From the NCBI GenBank assembly GCA_029264225.1, contig JARICB010000032.1, positions 1 through 24,574 on the forward strand: DNA of 24,574 nucleotides. Direction: 5' to 3'. Source of the DNA: Nocardioides sp. (GTDB lineage: Bacteria > Actinomycetota > Actinomycetes > Propionibacteriales > Nocardioidaceae). The notes below the pieces were generated by a model. It made no database searches. It was not told the origin of the DNA and was given only the letters and a program-made list of their open reading frames with translations. How positions within the stretch are numbered: position 1 is the first letter of the stretch; each line of letters starts with the position of its first letter. A program made the position numbers and the translations under genes. Positions 16,099-24,001 of this stretch are shown in pieces.

Positions 16099-17115
16099 TC
16101 AGTACTGCTCGTCCTCGACGAACGCGTCGTCGTCGTCATCGCCGTAGGCAGCCAGGGCCGCCTGCGGGTCGAAGCCCGGCGCGCTGTCCTTGAGCGAGAG
16201 GCCCATCTCGACCAGCTTGGCCTTGACCTCGTCGATCGACTTGGCGCCGAAGTTGCGGATGTCGAGCAGGTCCTGCTCCGAGCGCGAGATGAGCTCACCC
16301 ACGGTGTGGATGCCCTCACGCTTGAGGCAGTTGTAGGAACGAACCGTCAGCTGCAGGTCTTCGACCGGCAGCGCCAGGTCGGCGGCCAACTGCTCGTCGA
16401 CCGGCGAGGGACCGATGTCGACGCCCTCGGCCTCGACATTGAGCTCACGGGCCAGACCGAACAGCTCGACCAGGGTCTTTCCGGCCGAGGCGATCGCGTC
16501 GCGGGGACGGATCGACGGCTTGGTCTCGACGTCGATGACGAGCTTGTCGAAGTCGGTGCGCTGCTCGACACGGGTCGCCTCGACCTTGTAGGTCACCTTC
16601 AGCACGGGGCTGTAGATCGAGTCGACCGGCATCCGGCCGATCTCGTTGTCGGCGCCCTTGTTCTGGACGGCCGAGACGTAGCCGCGGCCACGCTCCACGA
16701 CCAGCTCCATCTCCAGCTTGCCCTTGTCGGACAGCGTGGCGATCCGCAGGTCGGGGTTGTGCACCTCGACGCCGGCGGGGGGCGCGATGTCGGCGGCCGT
16801 GACGGCGCCGGCACCAGACTTGCGCAGGTACATCGTGACCGGCTCGTCGTGCTCGGAGGAGACGACCAGGTTCTTGAGGTTGAGGATGATCTCGGTGACG
16901 TCCTCGGTGACGCCCTCAATGGTCGAGAACTCGTGGAGAACGGTGTCGACCTTGATGCTGGTGACCGAGGCCCCCGGGATCGAGGACAGCAGGGTACGAC
17001 GCAGCGAGTTGCCGAGCGTGTAGCCGAAACCGGGCTCCAACGGCTCGATGACGAAGCGCGAGCGGAACTCGTCGACTGTCTCTTCGGACAGGGTCGGGCG
17101 CTGAGCGATAAGCAC
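16099..17115 (-). CDS. rpoA: RNA polymerase alpha subunit
   Basis: The protein has 338 residues. The N-terminal assembly domain (about 1-235) includes [33 protein letters not shown] and the beta-contact region [14 protein letters not shown]. The C-terminal domain (about 255-310) includes [20 protein letters not shown] and [15 protein letters not shown], which bind UP-element DNA and activators. An acidic tail with five consecutive Asp follows. The start is GTG at 17113-17115 with GAAGGA about 8 nt upstream; the reading [11 protein letters not shown] after it matches actinobacterial alpha. A stable hairpin separates it from rpsD, which could set its output relative to the ribosomal genes. Confidence 0.98.
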   Translation of the reverse strand: MLIAQRPTLSEETVDEFRSRFVIEPLEPGFGYTLGNSLRRTLLSSIPGASVTSIKVDTVLHEFSTIEGVTEDVTEIILNLKNLVVSSEHDEPVTMYLRKSGAGAVTAADIAPPAGVEVHNPDLRIATLSDKGKLEMELVVERGRGYVSAVQNKGADNEIGRMPVDSIYSPVLKVTYKVEATRVEQRTDFDKLVIDVETKPSIRPRDAIASAGKTLVELFGLARELNVEAEGVDIGPSPVDEQLAADLALPVEDLQLTVRSYNCLKREGIHTVGELISRSEQDLLDIRNFGAKSIDEVKAKLVEMGLSLKDSAPGFDPQAALAAYGDDDDDAFVEDEQY

Positions 17116-17173
17116 TGATTTTCCTTCCCGGATCCAACCTCAATTTGATGGACCCGAACGCACGTGAAAGGGA

Positions 17174-17203
17174 GTCGGTGACCGCTCGAGAGCGGCCACC
17201 GAC
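17174..17203 (-). terminator. Intra-operon hairpin between rpsD and rpoA
   Basis: GTCGGTG (17174-17180) pairs with CACCGAC (17197-17203), and CCGCT pairs with AGCGG around a 4-nt loop with one mismatch between the helices. It lies 6 nt after the rpsD stop and is followed on the transcribed strand by TCCCTTT. It may be a partial terminator or an RNA-processing/stability element. Confidence 0.6.
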
Positions 17204-17209
17204 AAGGGA

Positions 17210-17818
17210 TTACTTCTTGGAGTAGAACTCGACGATCAGCTGTTCCTGGACCGGCAGGTCGATCTGCGCGCGGACCGGGACCGAGTGCACGAGGATGCGC
17301 ATCCGGCTCGGGAGTGCCTGCAACCACGCCGGGACGTGGCGCTCGCTGTGGGTTTCACGAGCGACGATGAACGGCGTCATCTCCAGCGACTTCTCGCGCA
17401 CATCGATGATGTCGTGAGCCGAGACCTGGAAGCTGGGGATGTCGACCTTCTGGCCGTTGACCAGGAAGTGGCCGTGCACGACGAGCTGGCGAGCGGCGCG
17501 ACGGGTCCGGGCGAAGCCGGCCCGGTAGACGACGTTGTCCAGACGGCACTCGAGGAGCTGCAGCAGGTTGTCACCGGTCTTGCCCTGGCGACGGTTGGCT
17601 TCCTTGTAGTAACGCAGGAACTGCTTCTCCATCACGCCGTAGGTGAAGCGAGCCTTCTGCTTCTCGCGAAGCTGGAGCAGGTACTCGCTCTCCTTGATGC
17701 GGCCGCGGCCGTGCATGCCGGGCGGGTAGGGACGCTTCTCGAAGGCGGAGTCGCCGCCGACGAGGTCGACACCGAGACGGCGCGACTTGCGGCTCATGGG
17801 TCCGATGTAACGGGCCAT
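17210..17818 (-). CDS. rpsD: 30S ribosomal protein S4
   Basis: The protein has 202 residues. MARYIGPMSRKSRRLGVDL, KRPYPPGMHGRG and SEYLLQLREKQKARFTYGV form the N-terminal domain. The S4 RNA-binding domain carries ECRLDNVVYRAGFARTRRAARQLVVHGHFLVNG. The N-terminal zinc cysteines found in some S4 proteins are absent, so this is the zinc-independent form. S4 nucleates 30S assembly and, in E. coli, represses its own operon at the rpsM leader. ATG 17816-17818 lies 26 nt after the rpsK stop with only a weak GAGAGA site upstream. Confidence 0.97.
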   Translation of the reverse strand: MARYIGPMSRKSRRLGVDLVGGDSAFEKRPYPPGMHGRGRIKESEYLLQLREKQKARFTYGVMEKQFLRYYKEANRRQGKTGDNLLQLLECRLDNVVYRAGFARTRRAARQLVVHGHFLVNGQKVDIPSFQVSAHDIIDVREKSLEMTPFIVARETHSERHVPAWLQALPSRMRILVHSVPVRAQIDLPVQEQLIVEFYSKK

Positions 17819-17844
17819 GTCAGTCTCTCTTTCTCAGTCTCGGG

Positions 17845-18240
17845 TCAGACGCGCCGGCGCTTGGGCGGGCGGCATCCGTTGTGGGGAGTGGGCGTGACGT
17901 CCTGGATGGTGCCGACCTCGAGGCCGATGGCACCCAGTGAGCGGATCGCCGTCTCGCGGCCCGAGCCCGGACCCTTGACGAAGACGTCGATCTTCTTCAT
18001 GCCGTGGTCCATGGCGCGGCGGCCAGCGGCCTCCGCAGCCATCTGCGCCGCGAACGGCGTGGACTTGCGCGAGCCCTTGAAACCGACGGTGCCGGCAGAT
18101 GCCCAAGCAATCACAGCGCCCGTGGGGTCCGTGATGGTGACGATGGTGTTGTTGAACGTGCTCTTGATGTGGGCTTCGCCCTGAGCAATGTTCTTCTTCT
18201 CCTTGCGGCGCACCTTGGTGGCGCGGCTCTTGGGAGGCAT
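17845..18240 (-). CDS. rpsK: 30S ribosomal protein S11
   Basis: The protein has 131 residues. Family landmarks are [62 protein letters not shown] and the basic C-terminus [19 protein letters not shown]11 forms part of the 30S platform at the mRNA exit. The ATG at 18238-18240 has AGGAGAT 6 nt upstream, the clearest ribosome binding site of the operon. It follows rpsM after 74 nt and precedes rpsD by 26 nt, in the conserved order. Confidence 0.98.
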   Translation of the reverse strand: MPPKSRATKVRRKEKKNIAQGEAHIKSTFNNTIVTITDPTGAVIAWASAGTVGFKGSRKSTPFAAQMAAEAAGRRAMDHGMKKIDVFVKGPGSGRETAIRSLGAIGLEVGTIQDVTPTPHNGCRPPKRRRV

Positions 18241-18314
18241 AGATTATCTCCTATGAGGTTCTGGTCTGGAAGCTTCGTGGAAGAGCTGGTGAGCAACGCG
18301 CAGAGCGCGTCGGA

Positions 18315-18689
18315 TCACTTGGTCTTCTTCTTGCCGGCAACAGTGCGCTTGGGACCCTTGCGGGTACGCGCGTTGGTCTTGGTGCGCTGACCGCGGACCG
18401 GGAGGCCCATGCGGTGGCGACGACCCTGGTAGCTGCCGATCTCGATCTTGCGACGGATGTCGGCCTGGACCTCGCGACGGAGGTCACCCTCGATCTTGAA
18501 GTTGGCTTCAATCGCATCGCGAAGCTTGACCAGTTCCTCATCACCCAACGTGTGCACGCGAGCGTTCGGGTCAACCCCGGTCTCCGCGAGCAGCTGCTGG
18601 GAGCGAGTACGGCCAATGCCGTAGATGTAGGTGAGTGCGATCTCGATGCGCTTGTCACGCGGAAGATCAACACCAACGAGGCGTGCCAT
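18315..18689 (-). CDS. rpsM: 30S ribosomal protein S13
   Basis: The protein has 124 residues. [26 protein letters not shown] begins the helical domain, [24 protein letters not shown] is the conserved RNA-binding loop, and the tail ends KKKTK. S13 is in the 30S head and bridges to the 50S subunit. ATG 18687-18689 was chosen because [10 protein letters not shown] is the universal start and AAGGAAA lies about 8 nt upstream; the frame stays open 18 more codons without support. A small 6-bp ACGCGC/GCGCGT hairpin (18296-18310) lies 4 nt after the stop. Confidence 0.98.
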   Translation of the reverse strand: MARLVGVDLPRDKRIEIALTYIYGIGRTRSQQLLAETGVDPNARVHTLGDEELVKLRDAIEANFKIEGDLRREVQADIRRKIEIGSYQGRRHRMGLPVRGQRTKTNARTRKGPKRTVAGKKKTK

Positions 18690-18864
18690 GTGGCGTTTCC
18701 TTGTCTGTTGTTCGCAGTGGTTTCTGGTCGTGTCGCGTCCCATCCCGCCTCGGGTGGGCCCCGGCCAGTGCTCCGGAGGTGACTTCGGACAGGGAGTTCC
18801 CTGGCCTAGCGATCACGTTGTGGTGGTGCGTTGTGTACGTCGGGTTCTGCTGTTGAGCTTGAGC
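18690..18864 (-). other. Long spacer and possible leader between rpmJ and rpsM
   Basis: The 175-nt gap is the longest within this operon. It contains a CAGGG/CCCTG hairpin with a 4-nt loop (18790-18803). At its rpmJ end is a near-palindrome TTGAGCTTGAGCTCAA (18853-18868) overlapping the rpmJ stop. No gene or convincing promoter was seen. In E. coli the region before rpsM is where S4 binds to control the alpha operon, so an equivalent element is possible here. Confidence 0.35.
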
Positions 18865-18978
18865 TCAACCCTGCCGCTGCTTGTGGCGCGGGTTCTCGCA
18901 GATGACCATGACGCGACCGTGGCGACGGATGACCTTGCACTTCTCGCACATCGGCTTGACGCTCGGGTTGACCTTCAT
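18865..18978 (-). CDS. rpmJ: 50S ribosomal protein L36 (zinc-binding form)
   Basis: This short gene encodes 37 residues, the exact L36 length. It begins [19 protein letters not shown] and ends RHKQRQG. The zinc ribbon ligands Cys11, Cys14, Cys27 and His32 are all present, so this is the zinc-dependent paralogue rather than the cysteine-less one expressed under zinc starvation. It lies between infA (27 nt upstream) and rpsM, the usual position. Confidence 0.97.
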   Translation of the reverse strand: MKVNPSVKPMCEKCKVIRRHGRVMVICENPRHKQRQG

Positions 18979-19005
18979 GTCAACGTCTTCCTTGCTCTCG
19001 GCTGG

Positions 19006-19227
19006 TTACTTGTAGCGGTAGACGATCCGACCTCGGGTGAGGTCGTAGGGAGAAAGCTCCACCACTACGCGGTCCTCGGGGAGGATCCGGATGTAGTGCT
19101 GGCGCATCTTGCCGCTGATGTGGGCGAGCACCTTGTGTCCGTTGGTCAACTCGACCCGGAACATGGCATTCGGTAGGGCCTCCACGACGGTGCCCTCGAG
19201 CTCGATCACGCCTTCTTTCTTCGGCAT
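19006..19227 (-). CDS. infA: Translation initiation factor IF-1
   Basis: The protein has 73 residues: [20 protein letters not shown], then [20 protein letters not shown], then [17 protein letters not shown] and GRIVYRYK. It is a single OB-fold, full length and highly conserved. IF-1 occupies the 30S A site during initiation. ATG 19225-19227 gives the standard N-terminus. GGAGG sits only 2 nt before it, which is unusually close, and an in-frame GTG three codons upstream (19234-19236) is a possible alternative start. It is the first gene of the operon that runs to rplQ. Confidence 0.97.
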   Translation of the reverse strand: MPKKEGVIELEGTVVEALPNAMFRVELTNGHKVLAHISGKMRQHYIRILPEDRVVVELSPYDLTRGRIVYRYK

Positions 19228-19477
19228 GTCCTCCACAATCTGTTGTTCGGTCTTCTACCGTTGAACTCCGCTCCACGGGTGTGGAACGGGTCGGCCCGCG
19301 AACCTCCGGTCAGACCGGTGGACCTCGTGCGGTGGACCTTGGTGACTCATCCCAGGCACGTCGCGACCCGCTCCTGCGAGCAAGTCATGGGTGTCGAGGT
19401 AGCCGCGAGGCACCGTAAATCACAACCCACGTTGGGCCGACACGCCAGTTTAGTCGGACGTCGGATCAAAAGACCAA
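19228..19477. other. Intergenic region upstream of infA
   Basis: This 250-nt stretch separates the transglutaminase-like gene from infA; both lie on the minus strand. It should hold the promoter of the ribosomal operon. I found only partial matches on the minus strand, such as TAAACT at 19454-19449 without a good -35, and no convincing terminator. A short TCCAC/GTGGA hairpin (near 19271-19284) lies in the presumed infA leader. No coding sequence was recognised. Confidence 0.4.
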
Positions 19478-21799
19478 TCAGTGCGAGCGGCGTCGCAACG
19501 ACGTCAGGCTGATCGCGGCGAGCCATCGCTGACGACGGCCGACGGCGAGGGACATGGCCCGGCGCTCGGCCTCGACATTCTCCCAGAAGACAGCAGCGGC
19601 GTCCGCTTCTGGGACCCTGGGGCCGAAGACGTAACCGTCGGCGCGGCGCGCCAGGGCTGGGGCCAGCTCGGAGCCGAGGCTTCCCGACTGCTCCCGACGG
19701 GTGACACCGGGCCCCAACGGCACGGTCTGCCCCAGGTCGCGGGCGTGGTCGACGAGCTCACGCCAGGCCCCGACGAAGCGGGCCGAGACGGAGGCCACGT
19801 TGCGTCGCCGCTGTCGACGCAGCATCTTGAGAGCGATGATGGCCGCGAGGATGGCCGCCAACAGCACCAGTGGGCCACCGACGTATTTGCCGACGAAGAC
19901 GACCCAGCCAGGCAGGCTCTCGACCAACGAGGGGGCCTCGTCCTGCGACACCTTGTCGGCCTTGCGCTCCTTGAGTTCGGCGTCACTCGGGTCGCCGGCG
20001 TCGGACGGCGGCGGTATGGGCGCCGGTGGGGGAACGAAGGTTCCGCTCATCTCGGTGTTGGTTTCGGGCAACTGCTCGGCCGGGGGCGTATCCGACATGA
20101 ACCGCTCCGTGGCCAGTGTGCGCCACGTTCCGTCGGCTGCCAGCAATTCGACCCAGGCGGAAACATCGGCGCCGGTGACGACACCACCGTCGGGAACGAC
20201 GGCGCCCAGCACGACGCGGGCGGGAACGCCGACCTCGTTGGCCAACAGTGCCATCACCGCGGCGTACTGCTCGTCGTTGCCCACCATCTGCTGGGCGTTG
20301 ATGAACTGATCGGCCAGCCGACGGATGCTGTGGCCCGCGTGGTAGAACTGCTCGGCCTTGAGAACGCCGTCTGAGTACTTGCCCTCGGCCTTGAGGCGGG
20401 CAGCGATCGCCAGCACCCGACCCATCGGGGTGGCGGCATCGCTCGACCAGTCGATGGCTGGTGTCTTGAGGAACCCGGTGCCGGTCGGCGTCGCGAACAG
20501 TGTCGAGGAAGCAAGCGTCTCGGCGTCCACCTCGTCCCGAGGTTGGATGGCGGTAAACGCATAGGTGTCGCCCTCATGGACGCCGGACGGTACGACGGCC
20601 GTGGACGAGGCCAGGTTGTAGCGGAACGATTCGGCCTTCGTCGCGGGATCACCCAGCCCGAATTTCAGGCTCTGGAGCGCTCCGATGGTCGGCAGCCAGA
20701 CACCGTCGTAGCCCTTGCCGATAGTCACCGAGGCAGTGACCTGTTCCCCCTCCGCCGGATTGTCGATCGTGGAGGAGACTCGTTGGAAGGAGTCGTCGGC
20801 GGCACCGGGCAGGGCATCGTTGGACGCGCCCCAGACCATCCCGTCATAGCTGTCCATGGCCGCGAACCGCACCCGTGACCCGATCGGCGCACCATCGATG
20901 GTGAACAGCGGCGTGTCATGGACGTTGGCTGGATCGGGTTTGCCGAGCGGATCGACGTATTTGCGGAAGCCCGCGAGTGGGGAGGGGTAACGGCCGATGT
21001 CGAAGGGCGGCTCGACCCAACTCCGCACCACGGTGCGACCCTCGTCGCTGCTGCCGGTCACCAGGGCGCTGACCGGCACCGCCATCGCCGAGGCCAACAA
21101 CACCAGCCCCGTAGCGAACGCCACCCGGCTCCAGCCCGACGCACCGCCGTGAACCGTGGCCGAGGCACGTCGAGCCCGAATGGCCAACCAGCCGAGGGCC
21201 GCTGCGGCGAAGGCTGCGCCCTGCACCAGGATCGACTGCGGATGCCGCACCCCGAGCAGGATCACGGTGATCAGCACCATCAGCAGCCCGACCACGGGCA
21301 GCATCGCCGTGACCCAAGACCGCCTGACGTGCACCCGGCTCAGCATGGTGCCGAGCACACCGGCCACCAGTCCGAGCAGCCACGGCAGCACGAGCAGCGG
21401 TCCGTCGCCGTCCACCGGCGGCAACGTGGTCACGAGATCCTTCCAGCCGAAGATGGCCTGGTCGAGGAGGGCGCCGAGCGTGGCACCACCCGGCACGAAC
21501 GCGGTGTCGCCGGCCGAGCGCAGACACAGCGGCCCGCCGAGCACGAAGAACAGCAGCGTCGCGATCACGACGGGAGCGATGGTCGGCCATCCGAGGCTTC
21601 GCGTCAGGTGGGCGACCAACACGCCCAGCACGACACCGAGAGCGCCGATGACCAGGAACGTCCACCCCGTGAAGGAGGTGGCGAAGCCACTGAGGGCCAA
21701 CACGCTGAGGACCACGACGAAGCCGAGGTCGATCCCGGTTGCGACGTCGGGACGCAGCGGGTTGCGTCGCGACCGGGTGGCGGTGTCGACATGACTCAT
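19478..21799 (-). CDS. Transglutaminase-fold membrane protein with apparently lost catalytic triad
   Basis: The protein has 773 residues and a TgpA/DUF3488-like layout. Several membrane helices lie in residues 22-250, and an extracellular region (about 250-600) contains the transglutaminase core. A last helix (631-657) and a cytoplasmic tail follow. The core is recognisable by VGNDEQYAAVMALLANEVGV, PARVVLGAVVP and DVSAWVELLAADGTW. At the active-site positions the Cys is Asp509, the His is Ser547 and the Asp of the DPT motif is replaced (about Ala563). It is therefore probably a binding or scaffold domain rather than an enzyme. ATG 21797-21799 overlaps the DUF58 stop (ATGA). It is last in the MoxR-DUF58 operon. 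Its partners and substrate are unknown. Confidence 0.88.
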   Translation of the reverse strand: MSHVDTATRSRRNPLRPDVATGIDLGFVVVLSVLALSGFATSFTGWTFLVIGALGVVLGVLVAHLTRSLGWPTIAPVVIATLLFFVLGGPLCLRSAGDTAFVPGGATLGALLDQAIFGWKDLVTTLPPVDGDGPLLVLPWLLGLVAGVLGTMLSRVHVRRSWVTAMLPVVGLLMVLITVILLGVRHPQSILVQGAAFAAAALGWLAIRARRASATVHGGASGWSRVAFATGLVLLASAMAVPVSALVTGSSDEGRTVVRSWVEPPFDIGRYPSPLAGFRKYVDPLGKPDPANVHDTPLFTIDGAPIGSRVRFAAMDSYDGMVWGASNDALPGAADDSFQRVSSTIDNPAEGEQVTASVTIGKGYDGVWLPTIGALQSLKFGLGDPATKAESFRYNLASSTAVVPSGVHEGDTYAFTAIQPRDEVDAETLASSTLFATPTGTGFLKTPAIDWSSDAATPMGRVLAIAARLKAEGKYSDGVLKAEQFYHAGHSIRRLADQFINAQQMVGNDEQYAAVMALLANEVGVPARVVLGAVVPDGGVVTGADVSAWVELLAADGTWRTLATERFMSDTPPAEQLPETNTEMSGTFVPPPAPIPPPSDAGDPSDAELKERKADKVSQDEAPSLVESLPGWVVFVGKYVGGPLVLLAAILAAIIALKMLRRQRRRNVASVSARFVGAWRELVDHARDLGQTVPLGPGVTRREQSGSLGSELAPALARRADGYVFGPRVPEADAAAVFWENVEAERRAMSLAVGRRQRWLAAISLTSLRRRSH

Positions 21800-22974
21800 C
21801 GCACGCTCCACCGCAGGAGTCCGCCGAGGTCTTCCTTCTGCGCCAGGTGCAGCACCGGTAGGCCACCGGTCTCGGTCACGCGGCTGACGCCGGAGGGGTC
21901 GAGCAGGATCGCGTAGCGCCGGACCTCGGGCGGGAAGGCAGCCGCGGCTCGCAGCAGGTCGGTGAACTCGGTCCCGACTCCACCGATCAGGAAGAGCAGA
22001 CTGCAGTCGGGGGCGGCCTGCGTCGCCCGACGCCCGGCCGCCACGATGCCGGTCGTCCCGTGGCTGGCGCGGCACACGGCATCGAGGGCCAGGTGCCCGT
22101 CGATGCCGGTCGAAGCGGTCGGTCCGCAGACGAATGAGACGTCGAACTCATCGATGACGGCCCGTACGGCGATCGAGGCTGCGACCGACATCGCCGACTC
22201 GAAATCCTCCGAAGCCTGCCACGAGGACTCGAGGTCGTCGACCACGATGGCGGCGTGACTGCGACGGGTGTCGAGATACTGGCGCACCAGCAGACTGGCA
22301 TCCCCGGTGGAGGCCATCACCTTGGCCGAGGACCGCCAGTGGATGTGTCGCAGGTCGTCGCCCGGCACATACTCGCGCAGGGCATGGAAGGCCAGATCGC
22401 TCTGCGAGATGGCATCGGTCGTGACACCTTCCAGATCTCGCAGCAGTCCGGCCCCGAGCGAGTCCAGTGCCACCATCGGGGGGCGAACGAGCACCTCACG
22501 CACGGGGGTCCAAACCACGTCGCGGGAGAGGATGCCGATCGGGTCGCCGCGGCGAGTGGTGGCCGGCCCTACCCGGACGACACCCCGATGCTCGGTGCGG
22601 ATCGTGAAGGCCTCCTCGTGCCGCGCGCCGGGCGACAACGAGCCGATGCCGTAGCGGTGCACCGAGGAGCCGACCGGCACCTCAAGCGTGGTCGGGAGCA
22701 ACCGTCCTGAGGCGATGTTGGTCACGACGATGCCCGCCGCTACCGCGTCCCCCGCGGCGACCCGGTCGGGCTCGAGGCGCAGATCCACGTCGACGTTGGT
22801 GCGCCCGAAGAGGAACGGCACGGCCAAGGCGAGCAACAGCAGACACGCAGCAGCGATCACGGCCAGCTCACGCCACTGCGCGAGCGTGGCGACATACATC
22901 GCCGCGAGACCGATGCCCAGGATCAGCCACCCCACGGGGCGAACGATCCTCAGCGTCTGCGTGAACCTCTCCAT
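21796..22974 (-). CDS. DUF58 / von Willebrand A-like domain membrane protein
   Basis: The protein has 392 residues. Two hydrophobic segments (about 14-32 and 36-56) anchor the N-terminus, followed by a beta-rich region and the DUF58 signature ALREYVPGDDLRHIHWRSSAK (198-218). A VWA-like fold then begins at AAIVVDDLESSWQ, where the first Asp pair occupies the metal-site position. DUF58 proteins are nearly always coded next to MoxR ATPases and are thought to be their cofactors or targets in assembly of envelope complexes. It follows moxR by 8 nt and overlaps the next gene by ATGA, so the three are tightly coupled. Confidence 0.92.
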   Translation of the reverse strand: MERFTQTLRIVRPVGWLILGIGLAAMYVATLAQWRELAVIAAACLLLLALAVPFLFGRTNVDVDLRLEPDRVAAGDAVAAGIVVTNIASGRLLPTTLEVPVGSSVHRYGIGSLSPGARHEEAFTIRTEHRGVVRVGPATTRRGDPIGILSRDVVWTPVREVLVRPPMVALDSLGAGLLRDLEGVTTDAISQSDLAFHALREYVPGDDLRHIHWRSSAKVMASTGDASLLVRQYLDTRRSHAAIVVDDLESSWQASEDFESAMSVAASIAVRAVIDEFDVSFVCGPTASTGIDGHLALDAVCRASHGTTGIVAAGRRATQAAPDCSLLFLIGGVGTEFTDLLRAAAAFPPEVRRYAILLDPSGVSRVTETGGLPVLHLAQKEDLGGLLRWSVR

Positions 22975-22982
22975 CGCGCGGC

Positions 22983-23951
22983 TCAGGCCACCCGGTCGGT
23001 GGGCGGCGCGACGGCGTCGAGCAGGCGTCCGATGACGGTCTGAACGCTGACGCCACTGAACTGCGCCTCGGCGTCGAGCAGCAGTCGGTGCGAGAGCACC
23101 GGCTCCGCCAGCTCCTTGATGTCATCGGGTACGACGTGGTCACGGGCGTCGGCCGCAGCCCAGGTCTTGGCCACCCGGACCATGGCCAGGCAGCCACGAG
23201 GCGAGAGACCGAGCTTGACGTGCGGCTGGCGACGCGACTCCTCGGCCAACTCGGCGACGTACCCGATCACCGCCGGGTCGACGTAGACCTGATCGGCGAG
23301 CTCGCTCATCTGCGAGATGGTGGCAGCCGTGATCACCGGCTCCACCAGCGAGGCCCGATCACGCACGGCGGCGTTGACGAGCAGCTCGACGGTGGCTTGG
23401 CGGTCGGGGTATCCGACCGAGGTCTTCATCAGGAACCGGTCGAGCTGCGCCTCGGGCAACCGGTAGGTGCCGGCCTGCTCGATCGGGTTCTGCGTAGCGA
23501 TCACGAGGAAGGGCCGTCCGACGTGGTGGGCGACGCCGTCCACCGTTACGCGGGACTCCTCCATCACCTCGAGCAGGGCCGACTGGGTCTTGGGGGAGGC
23601 TCGGTTGATCTCGTCGGCGAGCACGATCGTGTGGAAGATCGGGCCGGGATGGAACTCGAAGGTGCCCTTGTGCTGGTCGTAGACCGTCACCCCGGTGACG
23701 TCCGAGGGCAACAGGTCGGGGGTGAACTGGATCCGTGCGTGCGATCCCTGCACGGTATTGGCCAGCGCCCGAGCGAGCATCGTCTTGCCGGTTCCGGGGA
23801 CGTCCTCGATCAGGAGATGACCCTCTGACAGCAGGCAGGTCAGGGCGAGGCGTACGACGTGGCGCTTGCCCAGCACCGCCTTATCCATGTTGTCGCTCAT
23901 CTGGTCGAAGGTCTGCTTGAACCAGTCAGCCTGCTCGTGCGAGATGGTCAT
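22983..23951 (-). CDS. MoxR-family AAA+ ATPase
   Basis: The protein has 322 residues. Walker A is GTGKT (53-57, in IEDVPGTGKTMLARAL), Walker B is LADE (111-114, in IVLADEINRA), and sensor 1 is Asn155 in ATQNPIEQAGTYRLPEAQLD. The sensor 2 helix is around GLSPRGCLAMVR. The QLDRF segment carries the arginine finger region. These chaperone-like ATPases help insert cofactors or remodel protein complexes, usually together with a VWA or DUF58 partner. ATG 23949-23951 has GAGGAA about 11 nt upstream. It is preceded by the gene for a secreted Ig/FnIII-like protein after 50 nt, probably in the same operon. Confidence 0.95.
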   Translation of the reverse strand: MTISHEQADWFKQTFDQMSDNMDKAVLGKRHVVRLALTCLLSEGHLLIEDVPGTGKTMLARALANTVQGSHARIQFTPDLLPSDVTGVTVYDQHKGTFEFHPGPIFHTIVLADEINRASPKTQSALLEVMEESRVTVDGVAHHVGRPFLVIATQNPIEQAGTYRLPEAQLDRFLMKTSVGYPDRQATVELLVNAAVRDRASLVEPVITAATISQMSELADQVYVDPAVIGYVAELAEESRRQPHVKLGLSPRGCLAMVRVAKTWAAADARDHVVPDDIKELAEPVLSHRLLLDAEAQFSGVSVQTVIGRLLDAVAPPTDRVA

Positions 23952-24001
23952 CAGCGAATCAGTTCCTCTGGTGTCGTGGTGGGGCTAGGAGTAGGAGGCT
24001 G

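Noticed and set aside
15346..17118. Very long open frame on the plus strand opposite rplQ and rpoA
   Set aside because: It lies antisense to two certain genes. Its composition reflects mirrored GC-rich codons and it has no family resemblance.
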